A DNA stretch of 64,000 nt from VXNF01 sp964291305 (GTDB taxonomy: Bacteria > Actinomycetota > Acidimicrobiia > Acidimicrobiales > CATQHL01), in NCBI GenBank assembly GCA_964291305.2, contig OZ219784.1, positions 124,001-188,000 of the forward strand. The letters run 5' to 3'. The position numbers and the translations under genes were made by a program. The notes below the pieces were generated by a model, which was not told the DNA's origin, ran no database searches, and saw nothing but the letters and a program-made list of their open reading frames with translations. Below are positions 37,602 through 47,530 of this stretch, one piece after another. The stretch's first letter is position 1; each line of letters opens with the position of its first letter.

Positions 37602-40147
37602 GCGTCTGGGGACTCCTGCGGGAACTCCACCTTGACCTGACAGACGGCGGCATCGGCATCGATTAGCTCACCCGGATCGGCTCCGCCACAGTTGAAGCTG
37701 AGCGCCGCAACCTGGCGCGGCACCCGTTCGTCGGGTTCCGCGGTCACCCAGATGGCACCGGCGGAGGAGCTGACCTTCAACAGGTCGTCGGGGCCGCAGC
37801 CGAAGCGTTTAAGGTCTGCGGGGTTCAGCCGCAACACCGCCGGGCGGGCGAAGCCGGCCAGGGACGGACAGTTAGACACCACTGTGCCCAAGTCGTACAT
37901 CCTGCGATCGGCTACCAGCCTCCAGGAGTAGCTGTCGGGGGCCACTGCTGGTGCCGCAGGAAGCTGCACCTCCTCGAGGCTTAATAGCGGCGGCCGGGCA
38001 GGGACGGTACTCACTGGCTCCGAGCCGTTTAGCTGAGCCCCCAGCAGCAATACACCGTCAAGCTGGGAGCGCACCCTCTGCCAACTTGCTCCGACGTGCA
38101 GCGGCGAAAGCTCGGTCAACTCTGCCCAGGCCCCCTCGGGCGAGGAGATCTGCAGGTCCGAGCCCAGCCGCAGCGCCAGCTCGGCTGCGATCTCCCAGTC
38201 CCTCCGGCATTGCGCAGGCGGTGTGACTTGGCGAGTTTCGGCGGTGGCACGACCTTCGATGTTCAAGTGCGTGCCCGACCGCTCGCCGAACATCACTGCC
38301 GGCAGCACCAAGTCGGCATATGCCACCGAGGCTGTTTCGAAGGTGTCAACAGCAATGATGGTTCCAACCCGCTCCAGCGCCCGGCGCGCCAGCTCCCGGT
38401 CGGGGAAGTCGGCCAGCGGGTCGGCGCCGAGGAGGTAGAGCACGTCGATGTGGCCAGCCGCAGCGGCCATAAGAATTCCGGCAGCGTCGGCGCCCTGCTG
38501 AGCCGGCACCGACCCCCACGCTGCCCCATACCAGTCACCCGCGGAGCCGAGCGTGGTCCGCCCCGGCAGTAACCCCGGGGCTAGGCCGCTGTCGATCGCT
38601 CCCGCAGCGGCGCCGCGGCGCAGCAGCGGCAAAAAACGAGCGTGAGGAAAGGCCCGGGCCAGACGCCTGGCAGCACTGGCAGTGGCCTCGGCCGACTCCG
38701 CCGCCGAGTCGCGGCCCCACAGCACGGTTAGGGGTTTGTCAGCCAGCAACGCTTTCACTTCACGAATCTCGCTAGTGGGGATGCCGCCAACGGCCGCTCC
38801 CCGCGGGGGATCCAGGATCGCCTCGGCAACCATGTCGGCGTCACCCGGGCGCACCCGCAGCGAGTGCCGGGCTAGCGGCGTGAGGCTGCCGCTGAGGGCC
38901 GCCAGCTCCACCAGCGTCGCATTGCCCGAACTGACAGCGCCTCGCAGTCGCAGGAAAAGGCTGCCGAAGGTCTCCCGCAGGTCGCCAGCCAGGGTGAGTA
39001 CCACACCACCGGGCTGGCAGGCATCGGCAATCGTGGCTCGCGGCAGTGCGCAGACCAGATCGGCCGGCAGGCCGTCGCCAAGCTGGGCGTCGGTGTTGTC
39101 GGTGCCGATGACGCTTTTGGCAAACTTGGCCCAGGCGTACTGATCCTCGCTGCAAAGCCGAGCCCCGCCCACCAGCGCCACCGAGGACGGCCCGTTGCGA
39201 CCAAGGGCTTCCCCGGTGGCCTCCGCAGCCGCAGCCAGCACCGCCGACCAGGAGGCCGGTTGCAGGTTGGAGTCTTTGCGCACTAGGGGCTGCTGCAGCC
39301 GGCCAGGGCTGCTGAGAGCTTCGAAGCTGAAGCGATCCCGGTCGGTCAACCAACCGTGGTTCACCGCCTCAGAGTCCACGCCCTGGATGCGCAGCAGACG
39401 ATTGCGCGAGGCGTGCAGCGAAACCCGGTCACCAGTGGCGTTGGGATAGGTGGAAACCATCTCGGCCAGGTCCCAAGGCCGCGCCTTGAAACGGTACGGC
39501 TGTGCGGTGAGAGCCCCTACGGGGCAGATCTGCACGGTGTTACCGCTGAAGTAAGAGTCGAAGGGGCGCTCGGGGAACGTGTTTACTTGAGTGTGATAGC
39601 CGCGGTCCTGAAAGCCGATCAGAGGCTCACCGGCCACCTCATCGGCGAAACGGGTGCAGCGGTCGCAGAGGATGCAGCGCTCGCGGTCGAGGTACACCAA
39701 GTCACTAATCGCCAGCGGCTTGTCGAAGTGGCGCTTTTGCTCCACGAAGCGGCTTTCCCCGGGACCGTAGGCCATGGTCTGGTCCTGCAGCGGACACTCT
39801 CCGCCCTTGTCGCACACCGGGCAGTCCAGCGGATGGTTCACTAGCAGAAACTCCAACACCCCGTCCTGAGCCTTACGGGCGATGTCGCTGGCGGTTTCCA
39901 CCACCATTGCTTCGCTGACCGTCAGCATGCACGAGGGAGCCAAGGCGGGACCACGTCCGGTGTCCACCTCTACTAGACACATCCGGCACATGCCGACCGG
40001 GCGCATGCGCGGGTGGTAGCAGAATCGGGGGATGTAAGTACCGGCCTGTTCGCAGGCGTCGATGAGCAACTGGCCCGTAGCGGCGCTGATCTCAACGCCG
40101 TCGACGGTGATTCGCACGCTTGACTCGCTCACAGCCGGCTCGCTCAT
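37598..40147 (-). CDS. nuoG: Complex I subunit G, iron-sulfur protein
   Basis: The 849-residue subunit continues the electron path from NuoF. N-terminal ligands for the [2Fe-2S] and [4Fe-4S] clusters are in YIPRFCYHPRMRPVGMCRMC, DCPVCDKGGECPLQDQ and CILCDRCTRF. The C-terminal part is a degenerate molybdopterin-oxidoreductase domain. Only the full cluster has this gene. Confidence 0.95.
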   Translation of the reverse strand: MSEPAVSESSVRITVDGVEISAATGQLLIDACEQAGTYIPRFCYHPRMRPVGMCRMCLVEVDTGRGPALAPSCMLTVSEAMVVETASDIARKAQDGVLEFLLVNHPLDCPVCDKGGECPLQDQTMAYGPGESRFVEQKRHFDKPLAISDLVYLDRERCILCDRCTRFADEVAGEPLIGFQDRGYHTQVNTFPERPFDSYFSGNTVQICPVGALTAQPYRFKARPWDLAEMVSTYPNATGDRVSLHASRNRLLRIQGVDSEAVNHGWLTDRDRFSFEALSSPGRLQQPLVRKDSNLQPASWSAVLAAAAEATGEALGRNGPSSVALVGGARLCSEDQYAWAKFAKSVIGTDNTDAQLGDGLPADLVCALPRATIADACQPGGVVLTLAGDLRETFGSLFLRLRGAVSSGNATLVELAALSGSLTPLARHSLRVRPGDADMVAEAILDPPRGAAVGGIPTSEIREVKALLADKPLTVLWGRDSAAESAEATASAARRLARAFPHARFLPLLRRGAAAGAIDSGLAPGLLPGRTTLGSAGDWYGAAWGSVPAQQGADAAGILMAAAAGHIDVLYLLGADPLADFPDRELARRALERVGTIIAVDTFETASVAYADLVLPAVMFGERSGTHLNIEGRATAETRQVTPPAQCRRDWEIAAELALRLGSDLQISSPEGAWAELTELSPLHVGASWQRVRSQLDGVLLLGAQLNGSEPVSTVPARPPLLSLEEVQLPAAPAVAPDSYSWRLVADRRMYDLGTVVSNCPSLAGFARPAVLRLNPADLKRFGCGPDDLLKVSSSAGAIWVTAEPDERVPRQVAALSFNCGGADPGELIDADAAVCQVKVEFPQESPDA

Positions 40148-40149
40148 AA

Positions 40150-42132
40150 CTAGCTGGCAGCCGCCACCGGAATACGGCGCGGCAGGTAGGCCTCAAACTC
40201 GCTGCGGAAATCTCGCAGCGCCGAAAGGATCGGCGAAGCCGCGGATGGACCCAGCGGACAAATGGTGGTCATGCGTGGTGGCCAAGTGAGTCCAGGGCTG
40301 ATGTTGTCGCAGACATCGGTGAGCAGGTCTAGATCGCTGGGTCGGCCACGCCCCGCCAGAATGCGCTCCAAGATGACTTCTAACCAGCTGGTGCCCTCAC
40401 GGCAGGGAGTGCACTTGCCGCAGGACTCGCGGGCAAAAAAGCGCACCAGGTTGTGACATGCCCGGGGGATGTCGGTGCTGGAGTCCATCACCACGATGGC
40501 GCCAGAGCCCAGCATCGACCCAGCGGCGTCAACCGCGGCCTTGTCCAACGGAAGGTCTAGCTGCTCAGGCCCAAACCAGGGAGCCGAAGCCCCGCCAGGG
40601 ATAAAAGCCTTAAGGTGGCGATCGCCGCGGATGCCGCCCCCGTAGCGCTCAGCGCCGATGATCTCCCTAAAGGTCGTAACCCCGAACGGCACCTCGAAGA
40701 CGCCGGGGTTGCGCACGTGGCCCGAGACGGCGAAGACGCGCGTACCGGCGGACTGCTCGGCACCACGAGCCACGAAAGCAGCGGCCCCGTGGCTCACGAT
40801 CCAAGGCAGGTTGGACAGCGTCTCCACATTGTTGACGATGGTCGGGCGACCATAAAGCCCTATCGCGGCCGGGAAGAAAGGCGGCTTCAATCGGGGCATG
40901 CCCCGGTTCCCCTCGAGGCTCTCGATTAGTGCGGTCTCCTCGCCGACGATGTAAGCCCCAGCGCCGGAGTGCAGCACTATGTCCACCTCAAAGTCGCTGC
41001 CGCAGATTTTCGAGCCCACATAGCCGGCGGCGTAAGCCTCATTCAGGGCTTCGGCAAGCCGCTCAGCGGCCAGCGCCATCTCGCCGCGCACGTACAGGAA
41101 GCACTGTGACAGGCCTAGCGCGTAGCAGGCAATGAGACAGCCCTCGATGAGCTGGTGCGGGTCGCGCTCCATTAACAGGCGGTCTTTGTAGGTCCCGGGC
41201 TCGCTCTCGTCTCCGTTGACCACCAGATAGCGGGGCCACTCGTCAGGCGGGCAGAAGCCCCACTTCACCCCAGCCGGAAAACCGGCGCCGCCGCGTCCCA
41301 GCAAGCTCGCCGCCCGCACTTCGGCGTGGACAGCTGCCGGCGACGAAGCCAGCGCCCGGCGCAGTCCGGTGTAGCCGCCGGTGCGTAGGTAGCCCTCCAA
41401 GCTGTAGCCGTCGGCTAGGTCGGCCCGAGAGGTCACGATCAGCTGGTCCACTGGCAGCTGGTCCACTGGCGACGGCTCGGGATCCGCTAGCGCTCCGTCA
41501 GCCTCGCCGCCCCCCTGGTGGCGCTGCCACCAAGCCGGTGGCTGGAGCGGCTCGGCCGACGCGGGTGCCTGGGGCGGCGAAACCCCAGCGGCACGACCGG
41601 GGGGTATCTGCTGGCGCACCTTGGCAAGCACGCCGTGGTGCGGTATGTCTCGGCGCTCACCGCTGCGCAGTTCGGCGATCAGGCGATCAAAGTCCTGGGG
41701 TTTTACCTTGGCTTCGTAGCGGTAGTTCACCTGCAGACACGGTGCCTCGGTACAGGCCGCCACACACTCCACTGCCTCCAAGGTGATCTGCCCGTCGCTG
41801 GTGGTACCACCCAGCGGCACGCCCAACGTGTCGCTGGCATGGGCAATCAAATCCTCGGCCCCCAGCAGGTGACAGCTGATTCCCCGACAGATGTTGACGC
41901 GGTACTTGCCGCCGGGCGAGCGCTTGAACATCTCGTAGAAAGAGCAGGTACTTAGCACCTCTGAGGGGGTCAACTCCAGCAGTTCGGCGATGTGTTCCAT
42001 CGCCTCGGAACTCACGTAGCCCTCCTGGGCCTGCGCCACGTGCAGCAGCGGGATGAGCGCCGAGCGAGCCACCGGGTAGCGGGCAGTGATCTCTTTGGCC
42101 AACTTGAGGTTCTCTTCGCTGAGGCGGGCCAT
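40150..42132 (-). CDS. nuoEF: NuoE-NuoF fusion, NADH dehydrogenase subunits of complex I
   Basis: A single 660-residue frame joins two subunits that are usually separate. Residues about 1-155 are NuoE, with the [2Fe-2S] ligands in ICRGISC and ECVAACTEAPC. Residues about 215-655 are NuoF, with the FMN/NADH site in LLGRGGAGFPAGVKWGF and the [4Fe-4S] ligands in ESCGKCTPCREG. A flexible linker rich in Pro and Ala, with a duplicated PVDQL, connects them. Fusion would lock the two parts at one-to-one ratio. No stop or frameshift lies between them. Confidence 0.94.
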   Translation of the reverse strand: MARLSEENLKLAKEITARYPVARSALIPLLHVAQAQEGYVSSEAMEHIAELLELTPSEVLSTCSFYEMFKRSPGGKYRVNICRGISCHLLGAEDLIAHASDTLGVPLGGTTSDGQITLEAVECVAACTEAPCLQVNYRYEAKVKPQDFDRLIAELRSGERRDIPHHGVLAKVRQQIPPGRAAGVSPPQAPASAEPLQPPAWWQRHQGGGEADGALADPEPSPVDQLPVDQLIVTSRADLADGYSLEGYLRTGGYTGLRRALASSPAAVHAEVRAASLLGRGGAGFPAGVKWGFCPPDEWPRYLVVNGDESEPGTYKDRLLMERDPHQLIEGCLIACYALGLSQCFLYVRGEMALAAERLAEALNEAYAAGYVGSKICGSDFEVDIVLHSGAGAYIVGEETALIESLEGNRGMPRLKPPFFPAAIGLYGRPTIVNNVETLSNLPWIVSHGAAAFVARGAEQSAGTRVFAVSGHVRNPGVFEVPFGVTTFREIIGAERYGGGIRGDRHLKAFIPGGASAPWFGPEQLDLPLDKAAVDAAGSMLGSGAIVVMDSSTDIPRACHNLVRFFARESCGKCTPCREGTSWLEVILERILAGRGRPSDLDLLTDVCDNISPGLTWPPRMTTICPLGPSAASPILSALRDFRSEFEAYLPRRIPVAAAS

Positions 42133-43403
42133 CAGCGGTCAACCTCACCCATGATGGGATCCACCGAAGAGATGATCGCCACAGCGTCGGCTACCAAACG
42201 TCCCTGAAGCATGTGCGGCAGCGCCTGCAGGTTTATAAAGCTGGGCCCCCTGATATGCATACGCAGCGGCTTGGAGCCGCCGTCGGCCACCAGATAGCAG
42301 CCAAGTTCACCCCGGGGCGACTCCACTGCTTCGTAGACCTCACCGGGGGGCACCTTGAAGCCTTCGGTGAAGATCTTGAAGTGGTGGATAAGCGCCTCCA
42401 TAGATTCGTCGATGCGGCCTCTAGGCGGTGGGGTGACTTTCTTGTCCTGGGCGCGGTAGTCGCCTGACGGCATCCCTGCAAGGATCTGGTGGACCAGCCG
42501 GATGGACTCGCGGATCTCGTTCAGACGGATGGCGTAACGGTCGAAGGAATCCCCGTAAGTCCCACAGATGACATCGAAGTCCAGTTGGTCGTAGTCCAAG
42601 TAGGGCATGTGTCGGCGCAAGTCCCAGGAGTAGCCCGTGCTGCGCAGAATCGGCCCTGTCACGCCCAGCGCTAAGCACTCATCGGCGCTAATCACACCCA
42701 CCCCTTGAAGTCGCTCGCGCCAGATGGGTTGGCCGGTCAACAACGTGTCGTACTCGTCGAGGCGCTCGCCGATGGGTTCCAGCAGCCGCAAGATGTCGTC
42801 ACGCCAGCCGTCGGGCAGGTCAGCAGCCACGCCGCCGGGACGGATGTAGTTATGGTTCATGCGTAGGCCGGTGATCTTCTCCAGCAGCCGCAGCACCTCC
42901 TCCCGCTCACGCCAGCCGTAGAGCATCATCGACACGGCGCCGAGGTCCATGCCGTTGGTGGCCTGGAATAGCAGGTGCGAGCTGATGCGATTCAACTCGC
43001 ACATCAGCATCCGGATCCACACCGCCCGGGGCGGGAGTTCTAGCCCTAGCAGCGTCTCGGTAGCAGTTGAGAAGGCCAACTCGGTAAACAGGGGGGAGGC
43101 GTAGTCCATGCGCGTGACGTTGGTCGGGCCTTGCAGGTAGGTGAGGGTCTCGCCGGTCTTCTCCATGCCGGTGTGCAGGTAGCCGATGATCGGCTTGCAA
43201 GCCGTCACCGTCTCGCCATCTAGTTCTAAAAGCAGCCGCAACACACCGTGAGTGGAGGGATGCTGCGGACCCATATTGATAATCATGCGCTCCGGCGCTG
43301 AGGGGGTAGCAACAAGCGCCTCGGATTCGCTGAGCCGCAGAACCGGGCTGGCGTGGCGGGCGTAGACCCCACCGGGCAGCGTTACCGGAGCCTCAGCGCT
43401 CAC
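42132..43403 (-). CDS. nuoD: Complex I subunit D, full cluster
   Basis: The 423-residue subunit has the quinone-site block INMGPQHPSTHGVLRLLLELDGE and the IGYLHTGMEK block. A leader of about 35 residues precedes the conserved part. The start overlaps nuoC by four bases, and its stop overlaps the start of nuoEF. Confidence 0.95.
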   Translation of the reverse strand: MSAEAPVTLPGGVYARHASPVLRLSESEALVATPSAPERMIINMGPQHPSTHGVLRLLLELDGETVTACKPIIGYLHTGMEKTGETLTYLQGPTNVTRMDYASPLFTELAFSTATETLLGLELPPRAVWIRMLMCELNRISSHLLFQATNGMDLGAVSMMLYGWREREEVLRLLEKITGLRMNHNYIRPGGVAADLPDGWRDDILRLLEPIGERLDEYDTLLTGQPIWRERLQGVGVISADECLALGVTGPILRSTGYSWDLRRHMPYLDYDQLDFDVICGTYGDSFDRYAIRLNEIRESIRLVHQILAGMPSGDYRAQDKKVTPPPRGRIDESMEALIHHFKIFTEGFKVPPGEVYEAVESPRGELGCYLVADGGSKPLRMHIRGPSFINLQALPHMLQGRLVADAVAIISSVDPIMGEVDR

Positions 43404-43900
43404 CGAACATCCCCGGCCGCCTTGAACCGCACAGGCACGGTGCCGACGGCATAGTCCTTGCGCAGGGGATGTCCATCCCAGTCCTCGGGCAGCAAGATGC
43501 GGGTCATGTCCGGGTGGCCGTCGAAGCTGATGCCGAACATGTCGAACACTTCCCGTTCGGGGTTCTCGCTGCCGGGGAACAAATCGAAGAGAGTGGGTAG
43601 CCGGGGGTCGTCCTCGGGCACCTGCACCCGCAGACGCAACCGGGCAGCCCGGACGTGGGAGATGAGCGTGATGACCACTTCGAATCGCTCGGGGGTGACC
43701 TCAGGGGGGAGTGCCTCCCGCCGGGCGGCACTCAGATAGTCCACCCCGCAAACGTCTAGACACTGGCAATAACCAGCTTGGCGCAGCTCCTCTACCAGCT
43801 CCAAGAGCTGCCACCGAGAGGGGTGCAGCACCGGCGTGTCCGCGGCATCCGTGCTGGTCGGCACTTCCCTCTCGGTCACACTGTTCGGCAAGGCCGACAT
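43400..43900 (-). CDS. nuoC: Complex I subunit C, full cluster
   Basis: The 166-residue subunit carries NPEREVFDMFGISFDGHPD followed by GHPLRKDYAVG, the NuoC signature. It is shorter than the 218-residue NuoC of the other cluster and shares little outside this block. Confidence 0.94.
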   Translation of the reverse strand: MSALPNSVTEREVPTSTDAADTPVLHPSRWQLLELVEELRQAGYCQCLDVCGVDYLSAARREALPPEVTPERFEVVITLISHVRAARLRLRVQVPEDDPRLPTLFDLFPGSENPEREVFDMFGISFDGHPDMTRILLPEDWDGHPLRKDYAVGTVPVRFKAAGDVR

Positions 43901-44587
43901 CTACCTTTGGCCGAAGCGACCGGGTTTGGGGCCGACGACCATCTTGGTAGCGGTCTGACCGTCGCGTTGTTCCACCAGGATCCCTGCCCCGGCTTCGGCG
44001 GCCCCTCGGCGGCGGGTCAGCTCGCCGCTGCGGATGAGGTCGTGCAAGCTCAAGATGGCATGCAGCAAAGTCTCGGGCCCCGGCGGGCAGCCAGGCGCGT
44101 ACACATCCACCGGCACTACCTGATCTACCCCTTGAACAATGGCGTAGTTGTTGAACATGCCCCCCGAGGAGGCGCACACGCCCATCGAGATGACCCACTT
44201 AGGCGCCATCATCTGGTCGTAGATCTGCCGCAGCACCGGAGCCATCTTCTGCGACACCCGACCGGCAACGATCATGAGGTCTGCCTGGCGGGGCGACGCC
44301 CGGAAGACCTCCATGCCGTAGCGGGCGATGTCGTAATGCGGGCCACCCGTGGCCATCATCTCAATGGCGCAGCAAGCCAAACCGAACGTGGCTGGCCAGC
44401 AGCTGCGCGCCCGGGACCACTTCACCAGTTCTTCAAGGCGCCCGGTGGCGAAGTTGTGAGGCAGCTCGGTCAGGCCACCGTAGGCGCCGCCCAGCGGTAC
44501 GGCATCAGGCGCCATGGCGGCCGGCGCCGCAGCTTCCGGTAAAGCAGCTTCCGGTAAAGCAGCTTCCGGTAACAAGGCGTCGCTCAC
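43901..44587 (-). CDS. nuoB: Complex I subunit B, N2 cluster protein, full cluster
   Basis: The 228-residue subunit has the N2 ligands in GLACCAIEMM, GVCASSGG and APGCPPGPE. Its N-terminus is a low-complexity extension in which LPEAA is repeated three times, encoded by a 15-bp DNA repeat (about 44530-44575). The extension is absent from the shorter NuoB in the other cluster. Confidence 0.95.
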   Translation of the reverse strand: MSDALLPEAALPEAALPEAAAPAAMAPDAVPLGGAYGGLTELPHNFATGRLEELVKWSRARSCWPATFGLACCAIEMMATGGPHYDIARYGMEVFRASPRQADLMIVAGRVSQKMAPVLRQIYDQMMAPKWVISMGVCASSGGMFNNYAIVQGVDQVVPVDVYAPGCPPGPETLLHAILSLHDLIRSGELTRRRGAAEAGAGILVEQRDGQTATKMVVGPKPGRFGQR

Positions 44588-45075
44588 GATTCGGAGCTAG
44601 CTGGCGGGGCGGCCGCCACCACGGGCAGGCCAGGGGTGGAATCGGCAGGAGGCACCCGGCGGATAGTCCCCGAGGCGCTGCGGTCTGCACTCACAGCCGG
44701 TTCGTCTCGGCGAGCCCGAAGCGGCCCCCAGTCCAGGGCACCCTTGCTGATGAGGTAAACGAACGACTCGAAGACGGCGAAGGAGAAAATTCCGATCGCC
44801 ACCAGCCCGAACAGGCCGAGAGACCCGTGTGTAACCGCCCAGGGATAGAGGAACACGATCTCCACATCGAAAACGATGAAGATCATCGCAACTAGGAAAA
44901 ACCGCACCGGGAACCGCTCGGGAATCTCCGACTGCGAGCTAATCCCACACTCGTAAGGGGCATTCTTCGCCACCGTCGGGCGCCGTGGTGCCATTAGGCG
45001 CGACGCCACGAAGCTCAAGGCGCAGAACACCACCGCTAACACTCCGAGGGCGAGAACTGGAAGGTACTGACCCAC
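44584..45075 (-). CDS. nuoA: Complex I subunit A, full cluster
   Basis: The 163-residue protein has NuoA helices with NAPYECGISSQSEIPERFP and FIVFDVEIVFLYPWA. After the third helix there is a hydrophilic tail of about 45 residues that is unusual for the family, which is normally near 120 residues. It is the first nuo gene of the full cluster and lies 15 bp after the upstream membrane protein gene, so it is probably read through from the bc genes. Confidence 0.92.
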   Translation of the reverse strand: MGQYLPVLALGVLAVVFCALSFVASRLMAPRRPTVAKNAPYECGISSQSEIPERFPVRFFLVAMIFIVFDVEIVFLYPWAVTHGSLGLFGLVAIGIFSFAVFESFVYLISKGALDWGPLRARRDEPAVSADRSASGTIRRVPPADSTPGLPVVAAAPPASSES

Positions 45076-45090
45076 GCCGCCCGCTCCCGA

Positions 45091-46305
45091 CTACGCCGTG
45101 GCGCTCTCGAACGCCTCCTGCTCCCGACGGAAGCGAAGGTCGCGCCAGTGCAGGCTAAGCACCAGGGTGATGAAGATGAGGCCCGAACCGATCGCCACCA
45201 GCGCCGGCACCAGGCGGAGATCACCCAGGTTACGGACCATGACAACCGAGAAAGTCTCACCGCTGCGATCCGGCTCCGGCAGCGGTGGTGCCTCGCCCAG
45301 CACCTGCACTTTGGGTACTGCGGGGCGGGCCTGCACAACCGCGTAGTGCGGCGGATGGGTGATACGTGCAGAGTTGGTGATCTTGTTGGCAACCCTGGAC
45401 CAAAGGCCGCCTGAGGGCTCGGGTTTACCGCCGATCTCGTAGGTGTCCTCGATCACGTAGAGCGGGCTGACCGAGGGTTCCTCGCTGCCGTCGGCTAGCG
45501 ACAAGGTGGTCGGCACGAAGGCGAAGGTGTCGCGCTCAGCGAGAAATGCCTCAGCGCTAGCGGCTGCCTCACCGGAGTCGGCGGTGGATATCAGCTCCCA
45601 ATCCCCCAGGTTTAGGTAGCCGAGAGTTTCTGCCCACTGAATCACCTGCGGTGCCGCGGCCGCCAAGGCGCTGAGCGAGAGGTTGTCAATCCGGTTGGCC
45701 TCGGCGGCAACCTGTTGTTCGAACTTGGCCTGCAACGCAGCCTCGTCGAGGTAGCGAGGATCCTCCGGGGACAGCAAGTTGTTGCGCTCCACCAATCGGG
45801 CACGGATAGCGTCACTGTTCACCGTGGCTACTTCAGCTACAACTTCAGCCCGATCAGGCCCCGAATAGTGCAGCGCCAAGGCAATAGCTCTGGGCAGGCA
45901 GCCGGGTGTTGGCGACGAGAAGCTCCAGCCGGTCTCATCGGCGGGAAAGATCCGCCCGGTCTCACAGTTGGGGTCGGGCAGTTCACCCACCGTGGCCACG
46001 TAGGCGTCTTCGATACCAATGACTTCGACGCCCGCCGGGTCGGCAAAAGTACCTTCGTACTCCCAAGTCGGGGAGTCTCCGACGTAGCCGATGCCTTGCA
46101 ACCACCAGATCACCGCCATGATCGTGAACCAGCCGAACAGGCCTGCTAAGGACAGCATCGATCCGAGGCGCACGCCGGTGTTCAACACCAGCAACAGCCA
46201 GACCGTGCCCATTAGCAAGGCCGAGGCCAGAGCCACCGTCAAGATGCCCCGGATCTCCGGCTCCCAACCGATCCCGCCGAAGGTCACAAAGGTCTGGAGT
46301 CCCAT
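45091..46305 (-). CDS. Unknown membrane protein between bc and nuo genes
   Basis: The 404-residue protein is not recognised. It has two hydrophobic helices near the N-terminus (about 20-75), a long hydrophilic middle of roughly 270 residues that contains CETGRIF and PTPGCLP, and one C-terminal helix (about 365-385). The middle part would face outside the cytoplasm if the N-terminus is inside. It is embedded without gaps between the diheme cytochrome c and nuoA, so a structural or assembly role in the respiratory chain is likely by association. Confidence 0.75.
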   Translation of the reverse strand: MGLQTFVTFGGIGWEPEIRGILTVALASALLMGTVWLLLVLNTGVRLGSMLSLAGLFGWFTIMAVIWWLQGIGYVGDSPTWEYEGTFADPAGVEVIGIEDAYVATVGELPDPNCETGRIFPADETGWSFSSPTPGCLPRAIALALHYSGPDRAEVVAEVATVNSDAIRARLVERNNLLSPEDPRYLDEAALQAKFEQQVAAEANRIDNLSLSALAAAAPQVIQWAETLGYLNLGDWELISTADSGEAAASAEAFLAERDTFAFVPTTLSLADGSEEPSVSPLYVIEDTYEIGGKPEPSGGLWSRVANKITNSARITHPPHYAVVQARPAVPKVQVLGEAPPLPEPDRSGETFSVVMVRNLGDLRLVPALVAIGSGLIFITLVLSLHWRDLRFRREQEAFESATA

Positions 46306-46315
46306 AGTCGCCCCG

Positions 46316-47530
46316 CTAAAGCTGCCGCTCGTAGGCCACGATGGCGGCGATCTGTTCGGGGGTCAGCATTCCCTGGCCGTCATGAGCCAGGCAGAACTCA
46401 ATGCGGCTTATGTACTCCAGGTCACCGGCGTCGCGGTCGGCCACGCAGGTGCCGAAAGCCGGCATCTGTCCGCCGCCGTCGCCTTGACCGAAGTTGCCGT
46501 ATTCAATGCCGTTCTGGCTGCCATCGGTGATGAAGTCCTCATGCTCGGAGGCAGTGTCAAACTGGCGCGTGGTGGCACCGTTGTTAAGCGGCGGGCCGAA
46601 GCCGCCGCCGCCGGCTATTTCCCGGGGCACCAGCGGGTTCTGGGCCGCTACCTCCTCGGCGTCGTAGGACCATCCCGGCGTGTGGCAGCGGGCACAGCCA
46701 TAGACACCGCCGTCCGCGGCGTTATTGAACAGCAACTCGCCCAACTCCACCGGATCCTCGGCAGCGTCGGCCAGGATCTGCTGAGCGGCGGCGGCGATTT
46801 CCTCCGAGCTGACCCCCTCGCCTAGCTGTTCGCTCGCCATCTCCCGGGCCGTTGCGGCAATGCCGTCTTGTGCCCTCTGGCGACTCTCGGCAACCTCTAT
46901 CTGCTTATGCTCCAGGTAGACGATGACATCATCGATCTGCTGGGTAGTAAATGGGCCGCCGCCGGCGATGCCCCAGGCGGGCATGGGAGTGTTGGGGCGG
47001 CCGTACTCCATCACGTAGCGCACCTCTTCGGTGGAATAGCGGTACAGAACCGTCGCCAGCGAGGGCACCTTCCATTCCACCTGCGCTAGAAAGAGGCCGT
47101 TGTTGTCCACCAGCGTGTGGTCGCGCAAGCCGCCCGGTCCGTCTACCGAACCGTGGCAGGTGGCGCAGCGTTCTTCGTACAGGTGATGTCCGCGTTCGGC
47201 TGCTAGCTCGTCGCTGACCTCAATCAGGCCGTCGTGGCGGTTGGGTTCACCCAGCCAGTACAACGGCAGAGCAATGGCAATGGCCACAATGCAAACCAGC
47301 CCAGCCATGAGGCCCTGATCTAGCCGGCGACCCTCCATCTCGGAGTCATCGGGCAGCGGCTTACGGTTGGGTGCCAGTTCGACTTCCGAGCCGGTCTCGG
47401 CACGGCCCACGAACCAGTTGAATATCCAATAGAGCACGAAGCCGCCGATGGCTAGCACCCCGATGACCACGCCGATGGTCCGCTGGGTAGAGGCCGCTAG
47501 GACACCAAAGTCGCCCAGTCCTGCTGGCAT
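46316..47530 (-). CDS. Diheme cytochrome c of the bc module
   Basis: The 404-residue protein has two membrane helices near the N-terminus (about 18-40 and 73-92) and two heme-binding motifs: CATCH at 122-126 and CARCH near 287. The first is followed by a class I cytochrome fold with a PMPAWG methionine, the second by QMPAF. It may take electrons from the Rieske centre, like QcrC of actinobacteria, but its layout is not the standard QcrC one. Its ATG overlaps the Rieske stop (TAATG). Confidence 0.88.
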   Translation of the reverse strand: MPAGLGDFGVLAASTQRTIGVVIGVLAIGGFVLYWIFNWFVGRAETGSEVELAPNRKPLPDDSEMEGRRLDQGLMAGLVCIVAIAIALPLYWLGEPNRHDGLIEVSDELAAERGHHLYEERCATCHGSVDGPGGLRDHTLVDNNGLFLAQVEWKVPSLATVLYRYSTEEVRYVMEYGRPNTPMPAWGIAGGGPFTTQQIDDVIVYLEHKQIEVAESRQRAQDGIAATAREMASEQLGEGVSSEEIAAAAQQILADAAEDPVELGELLFNNAADGGVYGCARCHTPGWSYDAEEVAAQNPLVPREIAGGGGFGPPLNNGATTRQFDTASEHEDFITDGSQNGIEYGNFGQGDGGGQMPAFGTCVADRDAGDLEYISRIEFCLAHDGQGMLTPEQIAAIVAYERQL

